Position numbers and translations under genes: made by a program. This document shows, one piece after another, positions 54,223 through 64,000 of a stretch of DNA of 64,000 nucleotides. The notes beneath the pieces are model-generated. The model had not been told where the DNA came from, ran no database searches, and was given only the letters and a program-made list of their open reading frames with translations. Position 1 is the first letter of the stretch, and each line of letters opens with the position of its first letter. This DNA is from Phlebotomus papatasi (Eukaryota > Arthropoda > Insecta > Diptera > Psychodidae), in NCBI RefSeq assembly GCF_024763615.1, contig NC_077222.1:91388001-91452000 (forward strand), in the 5' to 3' direction.

Positions 54223-56439
54223 AATTTAAAAAAAAAATTAGTACAAAAAAAGAGCTTTAAAAAAATTGAACCTACATTAATTGCCCGCCCCTCCCTTCTC
54301 TACAATGCAAAAAAGAAACACTAAATTTTCAGAATTTCTCGATTATTTAAAATGATTTTACATCTTATTATTAATTTATGATAAGCTCTTTTGACACTTG
54401 AAGTCTTTTTTGACAGATTGAAGCTAGCGTAGCTAGCGCCTCATCCTGAAAAGACGGTGAGAACCCAAAGCATAAAAATACCTCCACTTTCTACTATTTT
54501 CCCATGCATCATGTTGATTTTTTTTTAATTCTGCAAACCGACATTATTAAAATATCTCAAAAGTTTTCAAAGGAATTTCGCTCCATATACAAAATATCTT
54601 TCCGGAAAAGCTTGAAAGCTTGTAAATGTCAGTTAATTGCTGATGAAGAAATGTGATAATGTAAAACTAAAATGATGGACTGACTTTACCAGCGAGTCTA
54701 AAGCAATTTGAAGAGTCTATTATGCAGCTGTGAACACTGCATAGAATGCATTAAAATACCACCCAGTGAGAGAATTATAGTTCTTTTTCATTAAAAACAC
54801 CTTCAGAGTGAAACATTAAGCTTTTTACAACTTTGGACCAAACTTTGTTCTCCATGAAGATGATTTCCAAAACATAGAACTTTTAGTATGTTCCTTAAGA
54901 TGACAATTTGATTAAATTTCGGGATGCGTAAAAGCTGTCGATTTGTCTCCTTTTAGCACAATGTGACTTCTGTAGTATTATTGTTACTTGTCTTTTGAAT
55001 ACCAAATAAATAAATAAGTGGATTTTAAAGGCGAAAAGTCAGTGGAAAAGCACTGGATTTCCTTAAAGTCAAATTAACATTTTATGTCAGTTTCATGCTG
55101 ACATGTTTTAGTTATCCAATGTTAAATAAAATCCTTGGGTTTTCTTTTTCTTCCTTTGGGACGATGTTTAAATATATACTGGGAAATTTATGTTTTCTTA
55201 TAATGGGTAAATTTATAGTAAGAAAAGCTCCAGGAAGGCAATATATTAGCCAAAAAAAGAAACGATTTAGTTAAAATTCAAATGTTTCTGCAGATAAATT
55301 GTTTTAAAATGAACTGTTTGTCTTTCGTCCGGAAAATTCTTCCCATGTCATGCGTCGGTCGCGTCGTTTTTTCGGGCTGAATGAAATTGCTGAAAATTCT
55401 CTATCATATTCAATAAACTTCCATAAAGTGTTAGATGGGAATGAAATGAAGGGAAAAAGGGCCAAAAATTGAAGGAGATCTCTCAAGCTTTTATGCTTCA
55501 ACGAATGGACCCCTTAATGGAAACTAAATAGCATACAATTTATTAAATATTCTATCCCGTTCTCAATACACTTCTCTTCTTCATTTTTTATGTGGTCAAT
55601 TGAAGGAAGAATCTATACATTTTCCCCAGTCTCAATGGTCTCTGGGCACTTTCCATCTGGTTGTCCAGCATTTGGCAAGAGAAAGTGTGGAAAAGTTTTG
55701 GGAAATCTTTGCTACTTGGTATTCAAATGCTGTTCGATTTCTTTTGCTTTGAAAGGAGTTTTCATCTTTTGCACTTTTCCTCGATTTTTTTTCTTGAGCT
55801 TTGCCTCTTTCTAAGAACTCTTGTTGGGGTTTTTCTATCTGTTTTCAATGGCAACAACAATCGTTACATTTCACATGAAAGCCCTATTCCCCAGATGATT
55901 CTTCCTTTTTTTCTGTGTTTTTTTTTCATTCTTTTCTGGGTGATCTGAAAAATCCATATGACTAAAAGAGGTATAAATCTATTGGGGCATTAGTCGGTAA
56001 GTCTAGGGGTTGATAAATACACAAATATTATGTTTTATGGAAAATTTATTTTATTACTTAAATGGATTAATAAATTGCCTGTAAGCTCTCTTCAAAAATG
56101 TAATCTCAATAATATTTTATTAGGGTTTTTTACACACTTTAAATAAAATAAATTATTTTGGAAATGAGTTTTAAAAAAATTTATTGATTTTTTTTTGTTT
56201 TTGAAATAAAATATCTCAAATTTTCTTTACAAATTATCGTATTACTAAAAAGAAATTATCAGATTGCGAAAAACTTGCTCATTAGATATTAAATCCATAG
56301 GATGGGCTGATATTTAAAATTTTGCATTTCTGTAAAAACATCAATACATCAACAATATGAAAACAACTTTTCCTAATGCAAAATAACTAATTTTGGGAGT
56401 AACAAGATTTACTTATCGAACCGGTCCAATTAACTGATC
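54223..56439. other. Mixed, largely single-copy-looking DNA, no gene seen
   Basis: The palindromic word GCTAGCGTAGCTAGC occurs near 54425. Frames up to 95 codons around 55300-55950 show no domain. 56000-56400 is AT-rich. Confidence 0.5.
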
Positions 56440-57740
56440 ATCTGTTTTTGCCTGAAAATCTCATTTCACGTCCATTCAAGGGCTTATCACCGACATTTTT
56501 AATCAGATTATTACCACATTAATCTATCCCAAAAATTGGAAGACAGCTCTGTAGGGGAATTCTGTAATTTACGTGGCAATGTCACGCGAGAGTTCGAAAC
56601 CTGACAATGCCAATCGAGTTTTTTTTGTCATACTATATGAGATCGAAAATGTGATTCATTGATTTTTTAAAGAAATTCCGACTAGGCCATAAGTAAAAAC
56701 AGGCCACAAGTAATTACACAGGCACCTTACAATAAGAACAGCTGCAGTCCAGATCCCGAAAGCCAGAATTCCCCTCCTGGTGATCCTAATATCAAAGGTA
56801 GCTAATCTTCTCACTGGCTCGGATTTTCGTTCGATATCTTTATTACCTGTGCTCTATAAGGTCTTTGAATCCCTTCTATCTACTCAGATCACGGAATACT
56901 TTGATTCTCAGAGCCTTCTCTGTGACTTTCAGTCGAGGATCCGTAGGGGACATAGCACTGTCACCACTTTCTTCGGGTTTTCCATGAAATTTGCCAAGTC
57001 TTGGGCAACTCACAATTCGCAAGTCCTAGTTCTTTTGGACTTTAGCAAAGCGTCCGATTTACCCCATGCTTGATTTCTATGGAAGCTTTCGAACCAGTAT
57101 GGATTTTCTTCATCTCCCGTCTCATTGGTATGTTCCTACTATTATGAGCGTAAGCAAAGGGTCAAGTTCAATGAGCAAACCTCCTCTCTTAAGGCCCTTA
57201 CACAAGGTATGGACCACGGCTCAATCCTTAGACCTGTTCGTAAACTTAAAGTCTCTTACAATGACTGTCTCCGCTTTATTTATGATCTTAAGCGGGGTGA
57301 CTATGTTTCCCGTGTATCTCGTTCTGTCGTGGGGTGCGATCTGCCTTAGTATCTTAAATTTGGAGCTATGCTCTTTATCCTACGCCTTTCTCGGACCTCG
57401 CCTCCGTCCTACTTCTTCTGTCTGCTTAATTGGGGCGCATCTGTCAGGTGTAGGTGTTTCATGGTGCCAAAATCGCGGAGTGCCAGTTTCCAATAAACTC
57501 TCTTTGTGCACGGAATCTACACATTTTTAACTCGATCGCACCTGCTTACAGAACGTTTGAACTCTCTCTGCGGTCTTATTACTTGGGTCGGGAAGTCTAA
57601 TTTTTTCTTATTTGAATTTAACTTTTCTTTTACTTTTTTCTTTTTAGCTTTTTTTCTTTTTTTGTTTGCAACTGTACTTGAGGGACTTAGAAATTTATTG
57701 TATGGTTTTTTTTCTTAAATACATAAAATAAAATAAATTA
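56440..57740 (+). pseudogene. Jockey-like LINE reverse transcriptase remnant, copy 2
   Basis: Ordered RT blocks: an ITDIFNQII...YPKNWKTAL stretch (about 56486-56551), ISKVANLLTGSDFRSISLLP (about 56785-56845), VLYKVFE, a FQSRIRRGHSTVT block, LVLLDFSKA (about 57029), RKQRVKFNEQTSSLKALTQG (about 57150-57209) and GSILRPV. It then jumps to a C-terminal SYNDCLRFIYDL stretch, so about 0.6 kb including the YADD motif is deleted. A TIR element interrupts it at 56552-56776. The 3' end is T-rich, ending in an AAATAAAATAAAAT-like tail near 57740. Non-functional. Confidence 0.85.
56552..56776. mobile_element. TIR element (GGGGAATTCTG family) inside the LINE
   Basis: Begins TAGGGGAATTCTGTAA and ends AGAATTCCCCT. 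It contains GGCAATGTCACGCGAGAGTT and CGAAACCTGACAATGCCAAT, repeated at 35450-35510. LINE residues read WKTAL immediately before and continue with an ISKV block after it. Target duplication is uncertain. Confidence 0.78.
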
Positions 57741-58055
57741 TTACAATTGTCGCAAAATAGCAATCTAATTATTATTCTAGTATTTTTTTTACTGTGTATT
57801 TATCTGTTTTTGAGCATACTAGTGAAGTCCTTCTAATCAAACAGTTTGAGTTAGAGGCTTCTGGTTTTCAGAGACCCTCCACAAATGTTAATTAATAGTT
57901 TGTATTCCGCTTAACTATCTGAATCATAAAGTATAGTCTTACGTATTTCACTATTCAATGACGTATCATACCGGGTGTGTTCACCTATCCGTAAAAGCAT
58001 CTATCGGTTCTAGAGATTTCGGACATCAAAATCACTTTAAAGAATCAAATCATAC
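57741..58055. other. AT-rich spacer, no gene seen
   Basis: No repeats or frames recognised. Confidence 0.5.
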
Positions 58056-58966
58056 TAGGGTAGAGTCAGTACTTTTTCGCCAGTAAGCACTTTTTCGCCA
58101 CCTACAAATAAAATCACTTTCAGGGATTTATGAGCTCATGGAACTACGAAATGACTATTACTTCGTAACCTCTAGTCAAACGGATCAGAAAACCATAACT
58201 GGTGCTCCACCGAATAGATTATTTGCAAGTTAATTGAAGAAATTGTCGACAAGGTGAACAGTCACCAAAAAAATATGGAGTTTTTAGTAAACTTGTCAAC
58301 GCTCAGACAAATTGTCTTGCAATATTTTATGTTTTTGCAGTACAGTATTTGATATTTTTTCACTGAAAGTCACTTTGTTATTAACTAAGCTTCGCTCTAA
58401 TATAATTATTTAATAATGTTTTCCAAAAAAATAAAGAAATACGGATGTGGTGAAATAGGGCTTACTTTTTTCGGTCGTGTAAGTACTTTTCGCCACTCAT
58501 TTTTCCAAGCATTTTACAAGTGGCGCACCTCGCGGAATTTAGTTGAAACAGACGTAATTGTCAATTGATTTTTGTCGCAAACAAAAAATGTGCAAAAAAT
58601 CATTCGAAATACTCTAATAATTGTCTAATATAGGTGTTAAATAAGAAAAGTACTGTGCAATGTACTTTTGCGGGTTTTCGAAAGCTGCTGTTTCTTAAAA
58701 ATCAATTAAAAACAAGTGGCGAAAAAGTGCTTACACAGTGGCGAAAAAGTGTTTACAAAGTGGCGAAAAGTACTGAAACATGCATTGTTGCAGGAAATGT
58801 ATTTTTTCAACTAGATGCCCAAAAATTCCCGGAAAGTCTCCTGGTTCATTAGAGAGACAATGCTTCAAAGCACTTGTACAGAAAATTTCTTTTTATTTCG
58901 ACAAAAATTGTAAGAATTACAAGGGTACAAAACCTTAAGGTGGCGAAAAGGGCTTACTCTACCCTA
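58056..58966. mobile_element. TIR element of about 0.9 kb with GTGGCGAAAAAGTGCTTAC repeats
   Basis: The left end TAGGGTAGAGTCAGTACTTT then TTCGCCA and the complement of the right end TAGGGTAGAGTAAGCCCTTT then TCGCCA form the TIRs, with TA at both edges. The word GGCGAAAAGT or its complement recurs inside: near 58080, 58095, 58485, 58718, 58740 and 58760. No transposase frame; the longest frame is 72 codons. Confidence 0.87.
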
Positions 58967-61235
58967 CTTATCACTTATCAAAAAAAATCTATGCCAATGT
59001 TCGCTAAATTTTTCTAGAATTTTCGACATTCCTTATCCCAATTAACAACCTCCCGATGACGTGATCTCTTTCTTCGTGTTTCTCAATTGAATCTCTCCAA
59101 AAGGAGATTTTCCTCTCAAAAGATGACGAAAAAAAGCAGAAGTAAACACGCGTGAAGAATTAATTTTGAAGCATTCGTGTACATGTAAACCATCACCATT
59201 TTGAGGTTTTTTTTTCGATGAATAGAGCCCATGGAAAGCTCATGGAATGCAAAGCCACAGAGTGTTGATGCAATTTGAGTGATACTATAGATACTTGATG
59301 ATGTTCATGTTGCTTACTTCCATCCGTGATGGTGGACTATGAATGCAGCATGTGCAAATGTAGGGGTGGGTGGCTTTTGGGAAGGCGAGAAGGGTTTCAT
59401 GGGAATGAGGGATAAAAGTGAAACATCCATGGGGTGTATTTGCAGAAACGGATTCAACGTTTTCCCACAAACAGAGCCACTCTGCATTTTGTGTTTCATC
59501 TTCATGACGAATGAATCCCGGTGCTGTATTTGAGGATGGTTGTCCTCTATATGGGATATACTGTAGAGGGATGCGGTGGTGGGATATACTTTGAGGCTGT
59601 CACCAAACCCAAATGTGACCATGACCATTAAGTTTGAGGCGGGAAAGAGCTGAGAAAAGGACATAAGAGGTGAATACATAGATGATATTTGCTCAAAATA
59701 TACTCAAACCCTGTGGTAGGTTTCCCTTCAAAAGGGATGAACATTTTCTCTGATCCATTCATCCATTTAATCTACCGCTCATTCCATCTTTTCACCTTAT
59801 ATAAAAGACTTGCATACAATATGTACAATTCCAACATACAAAATATTCCCACATACTACTCTCTACCTTTGTATCACATTGTTTAATTGTTTCAGTTAAT
59901 TAAAGTAAATATTTGAGACACTTTCCAACACTCTGCTAGGAGTTGGAAAATTATCCACGTGTTGAGAGAGATTTTCATGCATTAAAACTCTTGCATGTGT
60001 GATCTCATTTGCGTGTGTGAATTTATTTTTGGTACAATTAAGTGGTTAATTCTATTTAGAATTTACACAACGGGGAGTGAAGGACGGGGAGGAGTGAGAT
60101 ATTTCGACTCGTCAGAAACATTGCATTTTCAGGGATTTTCTGCTTGTGATGAAAAGTAAAAGCAAACTGGAGTGCTCATCATCAGAATCAGGGAACTAAG
60201 TTGCAACCTTCCTCATCTCCCTGACACTGTCAAGAGCAGTTCAAAGTCAAACAAACTGCTTGACTCAAAGCTTTGAGGAATTTTCAAGTTCAATTTTCTC
60301 ACGGTGCTGTCGAGAGCTTAAAAATGCACTTTCAGTGATTTGGTGTAATTAAAAAGTGAGGTATTTTAAGGATGTTGAATTAGATGGAATTGACAGGTGC
60401 TTGCTAACTAATCTAAAATAAAAGGAAAGCATTTTGCCACTCTAACTGAAATAGTGGAAATAGTAGTTAATTTATCACAGAAATAAGAACTATAGTGTAC
60501 TTTTTTTTATTCACTTCCGCACTACAATGATTTTCACCGAGTTTCATAGATGTCGCCTGACTTGTTATACAGAGTTATAATAAACCGTTATAATGAAATA
60601 ATTAATTATACATGCACTCTGATTAACAAAATATGATAAATTTTCGAAAATTAAGCCAAATTTTCGAATATTCAAAAGTAAGTTCGAAATTCGAAAAGGT
60701 AATCACGTAAGTCTCTTTGCGGAAATGACAAGTAGTCATTTATGTCTTGAATTATGTCTTCAATTTCTATCAAAAAGATTTGGAAATCACAGTTTAGTCA
60801 TCAAAACTTTTTCATAATGCATATCATTATCGATTCCCAATCTACCAATCAGGCATACATTTCGTGTACAGACTTAATTTCAGCTGAGTTCACTCCATCT
60901 GACCGATTTTGAGATTCTAACATTGTCTTTGAATCTAGAATCAAAAGACAATAAATTTTAATCTAAAATGTAGCATTTATTCTTTAACCGCATAAGCCGA
61001 CATAAATTCACCATTTTAACCATTCACTATTTGAAACAACTTGGCTAACTTATTAAGCACTTATTAAGCACTTAATTTGTACTTAGTTTCATGCAATGTT
61101 TTAAGTGGTTTTAGAACAACTAACTGACAAACAATTTTATTAAAAGAAGACGACTTGTGAGACATCCTACCTTGAATCATGAAAATTAGATGATTAATTA
61201 TTAAACTAATCATTGGATTAGTTAGTAATTAGTTT
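58967..61235. other. Mixed DNA, no gene seen
   Basis: 59000-60400 has higher complexity. The 121-codon minus frame at 59314-59679 lacks recognisable domains and overlaps frames on the other strand. 60400-61230 is AT-rich. Confidence 0.5.
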
Positions 61236-61239
61236 AGTC

Positions 61240-61390
61240 AAAAGTGGATCAGTGGATAGAGTAGTATCTCTATGACTTTGAGATCACAGACAGATCAGAT
61301 CAGATGACTTTGAGTTCGAGCCTAGGCAGCTGCAGATTTATGAGCTGTTGCATTAGTCTCAAATTCGTCCAGAATCGCCTAAAAAAAGAA
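61240..61390 (+). repeat. tRNA-derived SINE-like element with internal duplication
   Basis: An A-box-like TGGATCAGTGG (61245-61255) and B box GTTCGAGCC (61314-61322) are present. The segment ATGACTTTGAG occurs twice (61272, 61304), so about 32 bp between the boxes is duplicated, pushing the boxes further apart than in a tRNA. The tail ends in a short A run near 61385. Confidence 0.62.
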
Positions 61391-62029
61391 GTTAATACAA
61401 AAACAAGTTTCAACATGCAAAGTTCAGTCGAATACAAATACACATTCACTGCTTAGATCCACAAACTGGGGTTGGTCTACCATGATATAAAGCGGTACTG
61501 TCTGTATCAGAACGCTCTCAGAACACATTGATACAAAGCAGGTTCAGCCCCTTGGGGTTAAGATGGAACAGATGAATGGGGAGTGCCCAAGACGCAAATT
61601 TTTCTTAATATAGTCTTGTAGAATTCCCTATGTTAGGCATTATAGAACCAAAAATCTTTTTATTTTCTTATAGCGCTCTTGGTTCTATCACTGAAATCAC
61701 TATAAGTAGAGTGGCGCACTCTTAAGGATCATAACAGCTTCTATAGGAATTTCAATAGAAAATTCTCACTTTAAGTCTTTTAAAAGTGCACTAAAAGACT
61801 TGTCCAATACTTGGTTCTATAAGGCAGCTATTTTGCTTCTTGTATACATAATGGAGGTTCCGAAAGGAATATAATCGACCCACAGAAAAATCTTAATCTT
61901 GGCGTTTTCGGAAATCTCAAGTTTCAAGTAGAGATGGAAAATTTCAAGAAATTTCACGTTTTTCCGCCTACTGTAGATTGCGACTACCGTGAAATTTCTG
62001 AAATTTTACCATCTGTAATTTCAAGTTTT
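61391..62029. other. AT-rich DNA, no gene seen
   Basis: Words such as TGGTTCTAT and TATAGAACC recur near 61640, 61680 and 61810 but no ends can be drawn. Confidence 0.4.
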
Positions 62030-62333
62030 TGATATCGTGCTCTGTATCAGGCGGTCTGTCTGTTCGACTGCACGTCCGGCCGTCTATGCGTCTGTCCGTC
62101 TGTCCGGCCGTTATCACACCTAGAGTCCAAACGATTAGAGATACAGACTTGGGACCTTCGGGGACTCCCTTTAAGTCGACCTTGTAACCATTAGCATACC
62201 CCTCATTTCCCTCCCCCCAATTCTACCCATTCCCTTCAAAAGCATGATTTTTGGGATTACTCGAAAACGCGTCGTGCGATTATATGCATTTTTGGATATG
62301 TTTTAGAGATTACCCAGGCGGACATTTCGTCAA

Positions 62334-62675
62334 TACAGTAGAACCCCGCTATAGGCCATCGCTCTATAGTCCACAATTTATCGACCCTTGATTTCAAAAG
62401 ACCGATTTTAAGTTAGGTTAAGTTTTTTAGTACGCGACATGCAATGTTGTCATAATTATTTTAATATTTTTGAAAAACTTTATGTAGTAGTTGTGGTAAT
62501 TGTGATCCATAATGAAGAGAGCGAGGGCAAGTACCACAATCGCAAAGAAAGTGAAAGCCGTCAAGTAATTTCAATACTAAAAGTCGTTGATAATTTTAAA
62601 AAATGACATGGACTATAGTGCGATCCAAGTGTGAAATCTAGAACCAAATATGGACTATAGCGAGGCTCTACTGTA
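62334..62675. mobile_element. pogo/Tigger-like MITE
   Basis: TACAGTAGAACCCCGCTATA at the left and the complement of GACTATAGCGAGGCTCTACT then GTA at the right form TIRs with TA targets. The CAGTAGAACCCCGCTATAG terminus is characteristic of pogo/Tigger-type mariner-related elements. The 342-bp unit keeps only a tiny frame (62512-62568). Confidence 0.87.
62512..62568 (+). pseudogene. Possible relic of a pogo-type transposase N-terminus
   Basis: An 18-codon frame from ATG to TAA, rich in Lys and Arg (KRAR, then KKVKAVK), lies in the middle of the MITE. Pogo/Tigger/CENP-B-like transposases begin with a similar basic DNA-binding segment. It is too short to be sure and could be chance. Confidence 0.25.
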
Positions 62676-62930
62676 TACAAAAATACCGTGGAATCATTTC
62701 TTATAACGGTTTTTCAAGGTCAAATGTTAAAAACGCTCTAGAAAGCGTATTTCCTAACCGAATGGTATCATGCTTGGGATCGTTGGAAAGGTCTTGGAAT
62801 TTTTGACAAGCTTAATCCGATTCCAATCGGTTATGAACCGGCAATGAATCGATTCATAACTGATAACTGGTTTTTATTCGAATTTTAATTATATTAGTCC
62901 TTAAGATGTATTTTGGACTATGTTTTGAAT

Positions 62931-64000
62931 GTTTTATAAATTAGTTCAAATCGGGTTTGAAAATCAATTCTATTACTCTTATACTATTTTATGGGATCTT
63001 TTAAGTATAATTTATAAATCGGATTAAATCGGTTCTAAATCGGCCAACGATAAAGATGTGAAAGTACTTTTGAGATATAGCATCTAAGACACAACTTCGA
63101 GCACTTCGAAAAGCCAGGGACGCTTTGCCACCCCTTTTAAATTTAAATATAAATGAACTATTTGGGAGAAAACAATGATAACAAACTTTGCAAGGGTCAA
63201 ACGACACTCATGAAAAGGAAGTAACAAAAAATTTCAATTTTTATTTAAAATGTGACGCTTGAAACTCAGAATGTGTTGGTGTTAACATGCATACTATCCC
63301 AAATGTGTTATAGATTTCCCTATTTCAAGTAAAAAATATAAAATTTTTGCCGGAGGTATATTTGGATCAGTCATATGTGTTAAAAGTATTTATGGTATGC
63401 TCTGTACATTTTTTTAACTTTAACACATTTTATGTAGTTTCCTATTGATTAAAAAAATAAATTGAACGATGTGTAATATAATAATAAAAGGAGTTTTATT
63501 ACACAAAAATTTTTGTTGAAAAATTGCATAAATATCTATGAATATGATCACAGAAATTAAATTTATCAATTTCCTCATTTCATTATCATAAAAAATTACT
63601 ACCAATCATTTTATTTAACTATTAATAGTATGTTTAATTTTTTGTTAAAAAGAAGCATTATGAAAATGAGCATAATCAAATTCTATATAAAATTTATGAG
63701 AGGAGTAAATATATCATTAAGAGATAGGGAAAAATATTCTCGTTTTTGAACCACTTACAATGTTTTCAAAGTTGTACGGAAAAGTAACTTTTCATATGGC
63801 TGCATTGTTGAAGAAAATTTGCATAGAATATGCCAATAATCATAACTTGGTCCTTTTATAGTTTTCTATTTGACTCAAATATTCCATAAAATGTTTATGC
63901 TACTGGGTTGAACCGTTCAAAGTTATATGTGTTTTCTGGAGATTGGTCGGAACGGAAGTTGCACCAGAAACTTATACCGAGGTTGTAATATGGACTTGTA
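62931..64000. other. AT-rich DNA, no gene seen
   Basis: 63203-63305 resembles the right arm of the repeat at 54110-54222. The rest shows short frames without motifs up to the window end. Confidence 0.45.

Larger units (their letters stand above)
62030..62930 (+). repeat. Dispersed repeat with CTGTCCGTCTGTCCGG head, split by a MITE
   Basis: A CTGTCTGTTCG...CTGTCCGTCTGTCCGGCC low-complexity head (62060-62110) leads into sequence related to 48650-49010. The repeat is interrupted at 62334-62675 between CATTTCGTCAA and ACAAAAATACC. Confidence 0.6.

Noticed and set aside
59314..59679. 121-codon frame as a host gene
   Set aside because: No recognisable domain; it overlaps another minus-strand frame and a plus-strand frame of similar quality.

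Overview
This window looks like intergenic or deep-intronic DNA from an insect, most plausibly a dipteran. It is AT-rich throughout, with poly(A)/poly(T) runs. It holds an intact BEL/Pao LTR retrotransposon, remnants of jockey-like and RTE-like LINEs, tRNA-derived SINE-like pieces, and many short inverted-repeat elements with TA or TTAA target sites. I found no convincing host protein-coding gene, rRNA gene or functional tRNA gene. The species assignment is inference. The only long open reading frame (1775 codons) belongs to the retrotransposon.

Layout. 1-2966 is a tandem satellite of 32 monomers of about 93 bp. 2967-7700 is AT-rich sequence carrying a short TIR element (3844-4045), a TIR element (6710-7140) with a second one nested in it, and an internally deleted RTE-type LINE remnant (minus strand, 7141-7640). 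7712-14733 is a TTAA-flanked non-autonomous element split by a complete BEL/Pao element (7795-14256; identical-looking 431-bp LTRs; 5-bp target duplication GTAAC). Its gag-pol reads right to left. The leader has an 82-bp duplication that appears to contain a copied tRNA-Tyr primer end. 15-22 kb holds further TIR elements in non-repetitive DNA. 22.1-23.9 kb is a nest: one TIR element inside another, followed by a jockey-like LINE fragment split by a TTAA element. 26-35 kb holds a foldback element, several TIR elements and tRNA-like SINE pieces. 38.4-39.1 kb and 52.7-54.2 kb share an approximately 0.7-kb core in opposite orientation; the second copy is complete, with TIRs, and sits inside another repeat. 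46.1-47.0 kb is a diverged tandem array (period about 362 bp). 51.15-51.79 kb is a degenerate short-unit repeat. 56.4-57.7 kb is a second jockey-like LINE fragment split by a TIR element. 58.06-58.97 kb is an approximately 0.9-kb TIR element, and 62.33-62.68 kb is a pogo/Tigger-like MITE inside another repeat.

How the parts relate. Nothing here forms a host pathway. The logic is that of nested insertion. At least seven insertions can be ordered in time because the interrupted host repeat is recognisable on both sides or has an uninterrupted relative elsewhere in the window. The BEL/Pao element is the youngest and the only one that looks able to encode its own mobility. Blocks between repeats (for example 4.0-5.9, 24.0-25.3, 27.9-29.5, 36.1-37.0, 39.3-41.8, 43.0-44.0, 49.2-50.3, 54.3-56.0 and 59.0-60.4 kb) have higher complexity and probably represent the ancestral single-copy sequence.
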